From positions 62,001 through 126,000 of the forward strand of contig CAVVRF010000028.1 in assembly GCA_963750535.1 (NCBI GenBank): 64,000 nt of DNA, read 5' to 3'. Shown here in pieces: positions 18,810 through 27,922 of this stretch. Numbering within the stretch: position 1 is the stretch's first letter; each line of letters opens with the position of its first letter. This DNA comes from JAKFWF01 sp963750535 (GTDB lineage: Bacteria > Pseudomonadota > Alphaproteobacteria > Rhizobiales > Hyphomicrobiaceae). Below the pieces are notes generated by a model. That model did not search any database. It saw nothing but the letters and a program-made list of their open reading frames with translations, and was not told the origin of the DNA. The position numbers and the translations under genes are program-made.

Positions 18810-20448
18810 ATGCTGCTCCCAAGCCGTCGTACCACCCTGCGCCTCGGCGCCGCCGCGATCGGTGCGGGTGCCCTGCCGCGCTTCGCCATCGCGCAGAGCG
18901 ACAACCGGCCGACCATCACCATCGCCGTGCAGAAGGTGTCGAATTCGAACACCCTCGATGTTCTGCGCGAGCAGTCGAACGTCGGCGAGCGGGTGTTCTT
19001 CACCTCGCTGTGGGAAGCCTTGATCGGCCGCGACTGGCTCGGCAAGCTGGAGCCGCAGCCCGGACTCGCGACCGAGTGGAAGCGGGTCGACGACCAGACC
19101 GTCGAACTGAAACTGCGGCAAGGCGTCAAGTTCCACAATGGCGAGGAGATGACCGCCGAGGACGTGGTGTTCTCGTTCTCGCGCGAGCGCATGTTCGGCA
19201 ACACCGAAGCCAAGAACCGCACCACGATCAAGGCGTTCGAGCGTATCCCGAGCCCAAGGCCCGGCAAGGAGTTGCCGCCCGAGGTGATTGCAGTGTCGCG
19301 CCGCGCCTGGCCCGACCTCGTCCGCGTCGAGGCCGTCGATAAGCTATACGGTGCGCTTTTACAACGCGACGCCGGACGTGACGCTCGAAGGCCGGCTCGC
19401 CCGGTACGGCTCGAACATCGCGAGCCGAAAGGGCTGGGAAGAGGCCGCCAGCTACCTCGACTGGGCGCGCAAGCCGATCACCACCGGCCCCTACAAGGTC
19501 GTCGAGTTCAAGCCGGACAACATGCTGGTGCTCGAAGCCCATGACGAATACTGGGGCGGCCGGCCGCCGGTGAAGCGCATCCGGTTCGTGGAAGTGCCCG
19601 AGGTGCCGAGCCGCATCGCCGGCCTGCAGTCGGGCCAGTACCAGTTCGCCTGCGACATCCCGCCGGACCAGATCAGCCAGATCGAAGGCAACGCCTCGTT
19701 CGAGGTGCTGGGCGGCACGATCCTCAATCACCGCCTGACCTGCTTCGACAAGAACCACGCGCAATTGCAGAACCCGCTGGTGCGCCGCGCCTTCACGCAT
19801 TCGATCGACCGCAAGGCGATCGTCGACGCACTGTGGGCCGGACGCACCCGCGTGCCGGCGGGCCTGCAGTGGGAATACTACGGCGACATGTTCCACGCCG
19901 ACTGGACGGTGCCGGAATACAATCCGAAGCTCGCCCAGGATCTCTTGAAGCAGGCCGGGTACAAGGGCGATCCGATCCCCTACAGGCTGCTCAACAACTA
20001 CTACACCAACCAGAACGCGACGGCGCAGGTGCTGGTCGACATGTGGAAGCAGGTCGGTCTCAACGTCGAGATCCAGACCAAGGAGAACTGGACGCAGATC
20101 ATGGAGCGCGGCGCCACGCGCGGTGTGCGTGACTGGTCGAACTCGGCGCCGTTCAGCGATCCCGTGTCCTCGCTCGTCAACCAGCACGGCCCCAACGGCC
20201 AGCAGCAGCAGATCGGCGAATGGACCAACGTCGAGATGAACAAGCTGTGCGAAGTACTCGAGACGTCGACCGACCGCGCCGCGCGCAAGACCGCCTTCCG
20301 CCGCATGCTGGAGATCTGCGAGCGCGAAGACCCGGCCTACACCGTGCTGCATCAGAACGCGACCTTCACCGCCAAGCCGAAGGCGATCAAGTGGAAGGTG
20401 TCACCGGCGTTCGCCATGGACTTCCGGCCGGGCAACTACAATGCGTGA
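18810..20448 (+). CDS. peptide-type ABC substrate-binding protein, one +1 frameshift
   Basis: SBP family 5. ATG at 18810 has GGAGG 7 nt upstream; signal peptide SRRTTLRLGAAAIGAGALPR then FAIA-QS. The frame breaks near 19344 (GATAAGCTATACG), where removing one C gives DKYTVRFYNATPDV and a 545-residue protein ending MDFRPGNYNA. Motifs: LRQGVKFHNGEEMTAEDVVF, TGPYKVVEF, HDEYWGGRPPVKRIRF, HSIDRKAIVDALWAG. The frame change may be a consensus error. First gene of a plus-strand operon SBP-D-F-B-C. Confidence 0.85.
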
Positions 20449-21438
20449 CGCCGACCGGAAGTTCGTCGTGCTCGACAATCTGACCGTCGCGTTCGACGGC
20501 GTCAGGGTCCTGCACGGCATCGACCTCGCCGTCGGTCGCGGCGAGGCCTTGGGCCTCGTCGGCGAGTTCGGGCTCCGGCAAGTCGGTGACCTGGCTCGCC
20601 GCCCTCGGCCTGCTGCCGGCGAAGGCCAAGGTGTCGGGCAGCGCCTGCCTGCAGGGCCAGGAACTGATCGGCGCCGCGCCGGCGGCCCTCGACAAGGTGC
20701 GGGGCGGCCGCATCGCCATGATCTTCCAGGACCCGGCGAGCTCGCTCAATCCGGTGGTGACCGTCGGCCGGCAGATCGGCGAGGCGCTGGCCCTCCATCG
20801 CGGCATGTCCGGCGCGGGCGTTCGCGCCGAGGCACGCCGGCTGCTCGATCTCGTCGGCATCCCCGATGCCGCCAACCGGTTGAACGCCTATCCGCACCAG
20901 TTTTCAGGCGGTCAGAACCAGCGCGTGATGATCGCCATGGCGCTCGCCGGCGAGCCCGAGCTGCTGATTGCCGACGAGCCGACGACGGCGCTCGATGTGA
21001 CGATCCAGGCCCAGATTCTCGATCTCATCAAGCTGATCCGACGCGAGATGAACATGGCGCTGGTGCTGATCAGCCATGATCTCGGCGTCATCGCTGACAC
21101 CTGCGACGACGTCGCCGTGATGTACGCCGGGCGAATCGTCGAAAAGGCGCCGGCGGCGCAGTTGTTCGAGCGGCCGGCCCATCCTTATACGCGAGGCTTG
21201 CTGTCGTCGCTGCCGCATCTGGCTGGCACGCGTCAGCGGCTGGTCTCGATCCCGGGCGTCGTGCCCGATCCGAAGTCACTGGCTGCCGGCTGCGCGTTCG
21301 CGCCGCGCTGCCTTCATGCCGCCGATGCCTGTCAGCGGGCGGTGCCGCCTCGCCACGAACGGCGACGGCCGGATGGTCGCTTGTTTTGCGGCGGAGGAGG
21401 CGCAATCGCCGTCCCAGCCCCGGTTCGAGGCGGCATGA
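20441..21438 (+). CDS. peptide ABC transporter ATPase, DppD type, two +1 frameshifts
   Basis: Overlaps the binding protein by 8 nt. The Walker A region reads GEFGLRQV because of an extra T at 20567-20568; without it the motif is GESGSGKS. A second extra base near 21347 hides the true C-terminus (LATNGDGRMVACF, ending at the TGA 21436-21438 that overlaps the next ATG). Corrected length is 331 residues. Intact motifs: FQDPASSLNP, FSGGQNQR, LLIADEPTTALDV, Cys cluster CAFAPRCLHAADAC. As read, the protein would lose ATP binding. Confidence 0.85.
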
Positions 21439-22431
21439 CCGCACCGCTCATCGCCGCGACGGGGCTCGTCCGCACCTACCAGACGCGCAAGCACCTGTTC
21501 GGCGAGCCGACCAAGGTGCGGGCGGTCAACGGCGTGAGCTTCGCGATCTCGCCTGGCGAAACACTCGGCGTCGTCGGCGAGTTCGGGCTCAGGCAAGTCG
21601 ACCATGGGGCGCATGGCGCTCGGCCTCGAAGTGCCCGACCAGGGTGACGTGAGCTTCAAGGGCCAGCCGATGCCGGCGCCATCGACCAGTGACTGGCGCA
21701 AGCACCGCGCGAGCATGCAGATGATCTATCAGGATCCGCTCGGCGCCCTCGACCGCCGTCTGCCGGTGCTGACCCAGGTGCGCGAGCCGCTCGACATCCA
21801 CCGGCTCGGCGCGGCGAGCGAACGCGACGTCAAGGCACTCGAGCAACTCGCGCGCGTCGGCCTGTCGCGCGACCTCGGCCGGCGTTATCCGCACGAGCTG
21901 TCGGGCGGCCAGCGTCAGCGGGTGGTGCTGGCGCGCGCGCTGATGACAAAGCCGGATTTCCTGGTCTGCGACGAGCCGGTGTCGGCGCTCGACGTGTCGA
22001 TCCAGGCGCAGGTTGTCAATCTGCTGGTCGACCTGCAGGCCGAGCTCGGCGTCGCCATGATGTTCATCAGTCACGATCTGCGCGTCGTTCGCCAGGTGAG
22101 CAACCGCGTGGCGGTGATGTATCTCGGCGCGTTCGTCGAGGAGGGCGATGCCGACGATTTGTTCGCGGCGCCGCTGCACCCCTACACCAAGGCACTGGTC
22201 TCGGCCGCGCCCATGCCGGGCAAGGCCGCAGGACGCGAGCGGATCATCCTGAAGGGCGAGCCGCCCAATCCCGCCGACCGGCCGAGCGGCTGTGCCTTTC
22301 ATCCGCGCTGCCCGGTGGCGACCGGGCGCTGCCGCGACGAAGCACCGACGCTTGCGGCCGTACCGGCCTCGCGCAAGGTCGCCTGTCATCTGGTCGAAGC
22401 CACGCCAATGCCAGCCGCAAAGGTGGCCTGA
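21435..22431 (+). CDS. peptide ABC transporter ATPase, DppF type, one +1 frameshift
   Basis: Starts at ATG 21435 inside the stop of the D-type gene. Walker A again reads GEFGLRQV owing to an extra T at 21582-21583; removal restores GESGSGKST and a 331-residue protein. Motifs: MIYQDPLGALDRR, LSGGQRQRVVLARA, LVCDEPVSALDVS, CAFHPRCPVATGRC. Same inserted base and context as in the neighbouring D-type gene. Confidence 0.85.
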
Positions 22432-23363
22432 TGCTCCGCTTCTTCGCCATCCGCCTCGGCCGCGCGCTGGTAACAATAGCGCTGGTGGTGACGTTCGCCT
22501 TCATCGTGCTCAGGCTGTCCGGTGATCCGGCGCAGATCATCCTCGGTCCCGAGGCGCCGCCCGAGGCAGTCGCCGCCTTCCGCAAGGCCTGGGGCCTCGA
22601 TGATCCGATCTGGCTGCAATATTTCCGCTACTTCGGCGCCATCGCCCAGGGCGAGCTCGGCCGCTCCATGCGCGATGGCCGTGCCGCCGTCGAGCTCGTC
22701 ATGGAGCGGGTGCCGATCACCCTGGCGCTGACACTGCCGGCGCTCTTGCTGAAGCTCGGCATCGGAATCCCGGCCGGCATCTACGCGGCGCTCCATCGCA
22801 ACAGCTTCGCCGATCGCGCGGTGATGCTGCTGTCGGTCGCCGGCTTCACGATGCCGAGCTTCGTGCTCGGCCTGACCCTGGTGCTGATCTTCGCGGTCAG
22901 GCTCGGCTGGCTGCCGTCGGGCGGCCAGGATAGCTGGCGGCATGCGATCCTCCCCATCCTGACCCTCGGCATAGGCGGCGCCGCGATCCTGGCGCGATTC
23001 ACCCGCAGCGCCATGCTCGAAGTCCTGGGCCAGCCCTATATCCGCACCGCCAGCGCCAAGGGCGTGCCGTGGCAGCAGGTGGTGACCGGCCATGCGCTGC
23101 CCAACGCGGCGATCCCGACCGTGACCATCGTCGGCTTCATGGTCGGCACGCTGATCGCCGGCGCCGTCGTCGTCGAGAGCGTGTTCTCGTGGCCGGGCGT
23201 CGGGCGGCTGCTGGTAGTGGCGGTTGCCAATCGCGACCTCGCCGTCGTGCAATGCATTCTGCTGCTGGTGGCGGCGACCATGGTGATGTCGAACCTGATC
23301 GTCGACTTCCTTTATGGTTTCCTCGATCCGCGCCTCGGGGCCGGCGGCGCAGGGCGGCACTGA
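22431..23363 (+). CDS. peptide ABC transporter permease, DppB type
   Basis: 310 residues, ATG overlapping the previous stop by one base. RLSGDPAQIILGPEAPPEAV loop, EAA loop YIRTASAKGVPWQQVVTGHA, then VFSWPGVGRLLVVAVA. Six hydrophobic segments. Closely resembles the minus-strand DppB at 16711-17646, suggesting the two operons arose from one ancestor. Confidence 0.92.
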   Translation: MLRFFAIRLGRALVTIALVVTFAFIVLRLSGDPAQIILGPEAPPEAVAAFRKAWGLDDPIWLQYFRYFGAIAQGELGRSMRDGRAAVELVMERVPITLALTLPALLLKLGIGIPAGIYAALHRNSFADRAVMLLSVAGFTMPSFVLGLTLVLIFAVRLGWLPSGGQDSWRHAILPILTLGIGGAAILARFTRSAMLEVLGQPYIRTASAKGVPWQQVVTGHALPNAAIPTVTIVGFMVGTLIAGAVVVESVFSWPGVGRLLVVAVANRDLAVVQCILLLVAATMVMSNLIVDFLYGFLDPRLGAGGAGRH

Positions 23364-24232
23364 TGGCAGAGCAGACGATCCCATCGAGCAGCATTGCCGC
23401 CGGTGGCAGCGCGTCACCCTCCCACCGCACGCCGCTGCTGGTTTGGATCGCGATCGGCTGGCTCGTCGCCATGGTGGTCGTCGCCATCCTCGCCCTGTCG
23501 ATCGCGCCCTACACCTTCACTTCCCCCGATCTCAGGAACCGGCTGGCGCCGCCGGGCAATGCGCTGCACTGGCTCGGCACCGACGAACTCGGCCGCGATG
23601 TGCTGTCGCGGCTGCTGATTTCGATCCGCATCTCGCTGATGATCGCGTTCGGCGCGGCACTGATCTCGGCGACGATGGGCACGATCCTGGGGTTCCTCAG
23701 CGCCTACTTCCGCGGGGTGGTGGAGCAGATCGTGCTGATGCTGGCCGATTTCCAGGCCAGCATGCCGTTCCTGATCCTGGCGCTGTCGGTGCTGGCGTTC
23801 TTCGGCAATTCACTTCTGTTGCTGATCTGCCTGATGGGCTTCTTCGGCTGGGAGCGCTATGCGCGGATCTCGCGCGGCCTCGCCATATCGGCCAGTGCGC
23901 AAGGCTATGCGGCGGCGGTGACGCAACTCGGCGGCTCCCCGTTGCGCGTCTATCTGCGCCACATCCTGCCCAACATCGCCTCCACCCTGATCGTGATGAT
24001 GACGCTGGTATTCCCGGAAGTGATCCTGCTCGAAAGCGCGCTTTCGTTCCTGGGGCTCGGCGTGCAGCCGCCGATGACGAGCCTCGGCAACATGGTGGGC
24101 TACGGCCGCGAGTACATCACCCGCGCACCGTGGATCATGCTGACGCCGGCGCTGACGATAGTGTTCACGACCCTCGCCGTCTCGATCCTCGGCGACTGGT
24201 TGCGCGACCGTCTCGATCCGACGTTGCGGTGA
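23363..24232 (+). CDS. peptide ABC transporter permease, DppC type
   Basis: 289 residues. First helix near 25-48, signature LHWLGTDELGRDVLSRLLIS, EAA loop AAAVTQLGGSPLRVYLRHIL, end LGDWLRDRLDPTLR. Its ATG shares a base with the DppB stop. Last gene of the operon. Confidence 0.92.
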   Translation: MAEQTIPSSSIAAGGSASPSHRTPLLVWIAIGWLVAMVVVAILALSIAPYTFTSPDLRNRLAPPGNALHWLGTDELGRDVLSRLLISIRISLMIAFGAALISATMGTILGFLSAYFRGVVEQIVLMLADFQASMPFLILALSVLAFFGNSLLLLICLMGFFGWERYARISRGLAISASAQGYAAAVTQLGGSPLRVYLRHILPNIASTLIVMMTLVFPEVILLESALSFLGLGVQPPMTSLGNMVGYGREYITRAPWIMLTPALTIVFTTLAVSILGDWLRDRLDPTLR

Positions 24233-24394
24233 TGGGCCGTAGAAGACGGCCATGTCGGCGGTCGTCTGACGCCGTTGTTGAACGCGGCCGAGCAAAATCA
24301 CACCGGCGCCAACATGGCAGATGATCGCACCGAGGAGGTCCCAGCGATCGGGGCGACTGACGTTAACGAGGCCGCGATCACTCACTCTTGCATG

Positions 24395-24829
24395 TCAGTG
24401 TTTCCCGCTGCGTTGCTGCCCATGCCGGCAGGCCTTGTGGTTCGTCAGGGCTCCAATTACATTGCATTCGGCAACTTTGCTTCGAGCACACGCCTTCAAC
24501 ATGCGGTGCACTTCAGCCCGGAGCGATTCCAACCGGGCGATCTTCTCGTCGATCGCTGCGAGATGCTTGCGTGCGATCTGGTCGACAGCGGCGCAGGACT
24601 GGTCCGGGTCGACTGCCAGTCCTAATAGGCTGCGAATGTCCTCGACCTCGAATCCAAGGTCGCGGGCGTGGCGGATGAAGAGCAGCCGGTCGACATGCTC
24701 GGCACTATAGCGGCGTTGCCCGCCCTCCGTGCGCGGGGGATGCGGCATCAGCCCGGTCTCTTCGTAGTAGCGCACCGTTTGGACCGCGTAGCCCGCCTGC
24801 TTTGCCAACTGGCCGATGGAATAGTCCAT
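24395..24829 (-). CDS. MerR-family heavy-metal-responsive regulator
   Basis: About 144 residues. DYSIGQLAKQAGYAVQTVRY-YEE is the MerR HTH; GGQRRYSAEHVDRLLFIRHA the wing region. Metal-site features: Cys in DPDQSCAAVDQIA (about 79) and a C-terminal KACARSKVAECNVIGAL loop as in CadR/PbrR/ZntR proteins. I use ATG 24829 (AGGGGG 6 nt upstream); a GTG two codons earlier is possible. It diverges from a CDF-type transporter over a 13-bp palindrome, the normal MerR arrangement. Confidence 0.88.
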   Translation of the reverse strand: MDYSIGQLAKQAGYAVQTVRYYEETGLMPHPPRTEGGQRRYSAEHVDRLLFIRHARDLGFEVEDIRSLLGLAVDPDQSCAAVDQIARKHLAAIDEKIARLESLRAEVHRMLKACARSKVAECNVIGALTNHKACRHGQQRSGKH

Positions 24830-24846
24830 CAACACCCCCTTAAATT

Positions 24847-24859
24847 TACAGTCACTGTA
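24847..24859. promoter_or_regulatory. MerR-type dyad in divergent promoter
   Basis: TACAGTCACTGTA is a perfect palindrome about a central C, lying in the gap between the MerR gene and the transporter. MerR operators sit in an over-long -35/-10 spacer; I could not place the -35/-10 boxes with certainty. Confidence 0.6.
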
Positions 24860-24901
24860 GATGCTAGCATGGCTTCAATCTGGATTCGAGAGGAGCGCAT
24901 C

Positions 24902-25564
24902 ATGAGTGCGAGCTGCTGTGGACACGAGGCCAAGTTCGAAGGCATGGACCCGCGCTACAAGCGTATTCTCTGGATCGTCATCGGCATCAATGCTGCGATG
25001 TTTCTGGTCGAGATCGTCGCCGGCGTGCTGGCAGGTTCGCAGGCGCTACAGGCCGACGCGCTCGATTTCCTGGGCGATACGATGACCTACGGCATCAGCC
25101 TGGCCGTCATCGGCATGAGCCTGCGGGCGCGTGCAACCGCTGCGCTCTTCAAGGGCGTGAGCCTGACCCTGATGGGCCTATGGGTGTTCGGCTCGACAGC
25201 CTATCAGGTGTTGGTCCTGGGCGTGCCGCGCGCCGAGGTCATGGGCGTCGTCGGGCTCATGGCACTTGCGGCTAACGTCGCCAGCGTCGTGATGCTGCTT
25301 CCCTACAAGGACGGAGACGCAAACGTGCGCTCCGTATGGCTCTGCTCGCGCAACGATGCCATCGGAAACGTCGCGGTCATGATCGCGGCTATCGGGGTGT
25401 GGGGTACCGCGGCCGCCTGGCCCGACCTGATCGTGGCGGCCATCATGGCGGGCCTGTTTCTGTGGTCGTCGATGCAGATCCTCTCGCAGGCACTCCGTGA
25501 ACATAGAAAAGGTTCCGGGGCGGCGTCGCAGGCGCTCGCGGAACAGGCTCATAAGCCCCATTGA
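24902..25564 (+). CDS. CDF-type cation transporter
   Basis: 220 residues. N-terminal SASCCGHEAKFEGMDPRYKR carries Cys/His metal ligands. Membrane helices follow: ILWIVIGINAAMFLVEIVAG, then SQALQADALDFLGDTMTYGI (the metal-binding DxxxD helix of CDF exporters) and WLCSRNDAIGNVAVMIAAIG (second HD/ND metal helix). The C-terminal cytoplasmic domain is short. ATG 24902 has GAGAGGAG upstream. The divergent MerR gene is the probable activator; the metal is likely Zn, Cd or Pb. Confidence 0.85.
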   Translation: MSASCCGHEAKFEGMDPRYKRILWIVIGINAAMFLVEIVAGVLAGSQALQADALDFLGDTMTYGISLAVIGMSLRARATAALFKGVSLTLMGLWVFGSTAYQVLVLGVPRAEVMGVVGLMALAANVASVVMLLPYKDGDANVRSVWLCSRNDAIGNVAVMIAAIGVWGTAAAWPDLIVAAIMAGLFLWSSMQILSQALREHRKGSGAASQALAEQAHKPH

Positions 25565-25626
25565 GTATCGAGGTTGCTGTCGATTGCCGCCATGACAAGC
25601 CACCCGGAGACAGGTAACACCTGTAC

Positions 25627-26682
25627 ATGAACCGCCATGCCGTCATTCTCGCTTTCATATCCGCTGCGCTGTTCGGCATCTCAACGCCAGCCGCAAAGGC
25701 GCTTCTGGGCTCAATCGATCCTGCCGTTCTGGCGGGTCTCCTGTATTGTGGCGCGGGTATCGGCATCGCCGTCGTGCGTCGGATCGCCAGACCACTGATT
25801 GCTCCGGATGCGACCATTGAGGCTCCGCTCGGTTCGGCTGATGTGCCCTGGCTTGCCGGGGCCATCGCTGCAGGCGGGATCGTTGGCCCGCTACTGCTAA
25901 TGGTTGGCCTGGCGCGTACCGATGCAGCCGCTGCATCGCTGTTATTGACGCTCGAAGGTGTCGCGACCGCATTATTGGCGTGGTTTGTCTTTCATGAGAA
26001 CTTCGACCGCCGCATCGCGCTTGGCATGGCATGTCTCGTGGCCGGCGCCATCGTGTTGTCGTGGACAGGGCAGCCCACGATGTCCGGCCTCTTTGGTCCA
26101 CTCGCCATCGCAGGGGCATGCGCAGCCTGGGGCCTCGACAACAATCTGACTCGCAAAGTCTCGCTGGCTGATCCGCTGCAGATCGTCGAGTTGAAGGGAC
26201 TAATCGCTGGTCCCGTCAATCTGGTTTTGGGGTTGTGGATCGGCGGCGGCCTGCCGGCACTGTCCCCGTTGCTGATCGCCGGTGTCGTCGGATTTCTCGG
26301 CTATGGCGTCAGCTTGGCCCTTTTCGTGCTGGCACTCAGGCATCTTGGCACGGCGAGAACCGGAGCCTACTTCTCGACGGCACCGTTCCTCGGCGCGGTA
26401 GCCGCCATCTTCTTTCTGCAAGAGCCGATCACGACTCAATTGGTCGTCGCTGGCATTTTGATGGGCTTCGGCGTTTGGCTGCACTTGACCGAAGACCACG
26501 AGCATGACCACGAGCACGAGCCGATGGAACATGGGCACCTGCATGTTCACGATGCACACCATCAACATGTGCATGGTCCCGACGATCCGCCTGGCGAGCC
26601 GCACATGCACGTGCATCGCCACGAGCGCTTAAAGCATCGGCATCCACACGTCCCCGATATGCACCATACACATAGGCACTGA
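25627..26682 (+). CDS. EamA/DMT-family transporter with His-rich C-terminal tail
   Basis: 351 residues. Two EamA repeats, about ten membrane helices to residue 285 (e.g. AALFGISTPAAKALLG, LLLTLEGVATALLAWFVFHE, APFLGAVAAIFFLQEP). After LHLTEDHEHDHEHE comes a cytoplasmic tail of about 65 residues with roughly 23 histidines in alternating H-x-H patterns. Such tails bind Ni, Co, Zn or Cu. DMT transporters normally export amino acids or other metabolites, so a metal role is inferred from the tail and from the MerR/CDF genes upstream and csoR downstream. Confidence 0.85.
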   Translation: MNRHAVILAFISAALFGISTPAAKALLGSIDPAVLAGLLYCGAGIGIAVVRRIARPLIAPDATIEAPLGSADVPWLAGAIAAGGIVGPLLLMVGLARTDAAAASLLLTLEGVATALLAWFVFHENFDRRIALGMACLVAGAIVLSWTGQPTMSGLFGPLAIAGACAAWGLDNNLTRKVSLADPLQIVELKGLIAGPVNLVLGLWIGGGLPALSPLLIAGVVGFLGYGVSLALFVLALRHLGTARTGAYFSTAPFLGAVAAIFFLQEPITTQLVVAGILMGFGVWLHLTEDHEHDHEHEPMEHGHLHVHDAHHQHVHGPDDPPGEPHMHVHRHERLKHRHPHVPDMHHTHRH

Positions 26683-26787
26683 GCGGGGCCGTCGAGCGAC
26701 ATTCTCTGGCACCTGCCACCGCGCCTTGGGCAAATCGATGGGAAATCCTGCCGAGCCCTCCGGACTTGTCGAGAAGCGGGCCGGGAC

Positions 26788-27063
26788 TCATTGTCTGGCC
26801 CGTGCGAGCACCGCTATCAGCTCTTCGATCTTCTGCTCCTGGTCGGCATTGCTGCCGCTGGTCATGGCGTGTCTCACGCAATGCTGGACGTGGTCGCGCA
26901 GCACTGCCTCCTCGACGCGCGAGAGTGCGGCGCGCGCAGCAGCGATCTGGGTGACGATATCGATGCAATAGCGGTCTTCTTCGATCATGCGGACGAGGCC
27001 GCGCACCTGCCCCTCGATCCGGTTCAGGCGCTTGACGCAGGATGTCTTGGTATCTTTGGTCAT
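26788..27063 (-). CDS. CsoR/RcnR-family metal-sensing repressor
   Basis: 91 residues. VKRLNRIEGQVRGLVRMIEE is the family hallmark; Cys at RYCIDIVTQI and the pair H-x3-C at DHVQHCVRHAM give the Cys-His-Cys copper set of CsoR. The four-helix protein represses until Cu(I) binds. Two G/C-tract palindromes precede the start, and a copper ATPase remnant lies beyond, consistent with former control of copA. Confidence 0.9.
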   Translation of the reverse strand: MTKDTKTSCVKRLNRIEGQVRGLVRMIEEDRYCIDIVTQIAAARAALSRVEEAVLRDHVQHCVRHAMTSGSNADQEQKIEELIAVLARARQ

Positions 27064-27072
27064 GGCTTGACG

Positions 27073-27119
27073 TATACCCTGCTAGGGTATATATGTCAAC
27101 GCATACCCCCACAGGGTAT
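27073..27119. promoter_or_regulatory. paired CsoR-type operators
   Basis: TATACCCT-n3-AGGGTATA (27073-27091, perfect 8-bp arms) and ATACCC-n5-GGGTAT (27103-27119). A/T-flanked G/C tracts of this form are known CsoR/RcnR sites. They lie directly before csoR and face the copA remnant, so the divergent promoter would once have served both. Confidence 0.7.
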
Positions 27120-27146
27120 TGTGGCGGGCGCAAGGTGTCCGAGAGG

Positions 27147-27300
27147 AAGCGGATGGTCAGCGCAGCGGAGCCGGGCCCCGATACAGTGGCTTGCCGATCT
27201 GGTTTCGGCCTGGTTCGTTCCGGTCGTGATCATTGCGGCGTTGGTCGCCTATGCCGTTTGGTCGATCTGGGGCCTTTGGCCGCCGGTGGCCTGGGGCTGG
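27147..27300 (+). pseudogene. copper P-type ATPase (copA-like) remnant
   Basis: The frame reads AQRSRAPIQWLADLVSAWFV followed by PVVIIAALVAYAVWSIWG. This is the segment of Cu-transporting P1B ATPases just before the membrane helix preceding the CPC motif (usual form AQRSRAPIQRLADRVSGWFV). A frame change precedes it (RMVSA), and everything after WSIWG is lost. Only about 50 of some 750 codons survive. Confidence 0.7.
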
Positions 27301-27922
27301 GATCATCAGATGCCCCCACGAAATGCGCGGGGGCGACGGCGTATCCTTTAACGACTTGCAGCTTGGCAAGCTGAAACAATTTGATATCGACGCGACACGC
27401 CGCGTTACCGAGCTCGTCCCATATTCAAGCTGTCGGTTTCAAACGAGCGGATCCGGCGGATACACGCGAGGCCAGGCTGGACGGATAGCGGCGTTATGAT
27501 CCGCGTCAATGACACGGCGTGAAGTCCTGGGAGATGGTGGCGATCAGTCGTCCGGTGTGCGCCGCCAGGCCGATCTTCCATCCTTCACGGCGCCATCTTG
27601 GAAAGCGATCATGCTGCTCGCAATGGGAACCGCCTTCGCGCGAGGCTCGTGTCCATCGGCGACACGGCGATCGGCAGGGGCGCACACATGTCAGAGAACA
27701 TCCGGTCCAGTAGCCGAGAACAAGCCGACGGGCGGCATGGATGCTGCGCGCCTGCATCGACCGCAAAGCCGGCTCGGAACGATCAGCCAATTCAGAACAC
27801 GGGCGAGATGCCCGAAGCAGATGTAGCCGAAGAGCTGGCGAGCCAAGTTTGCTGCCGTGGGTCAATTCAGCCCGGGTGCTGACCCGCCTTATGCGATCGA
27901 AAGTGATGTCCAGGAGGATTCG
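27301..27922. other. 622-bp region without a supportable gene
   Basis: Follows the copA remnant and precedes the Met-rich gene. Open frames on both strands have arginine-rich, low-information translations, and none has a convincing ribosome-binding site. Probably decayed sequence plus the promoter of the gene at 27923. Confidence 0.45.

Noticed and set aside
20586..21647. Apparent fusion of the D-type and F-type ATPases in one frame
   Set aside because: The fusion arises only because +1 errors move the D-type gene out of its own frame. In the correct frame it ends at the TGA at 21436-21438, overlapping the next ATG.
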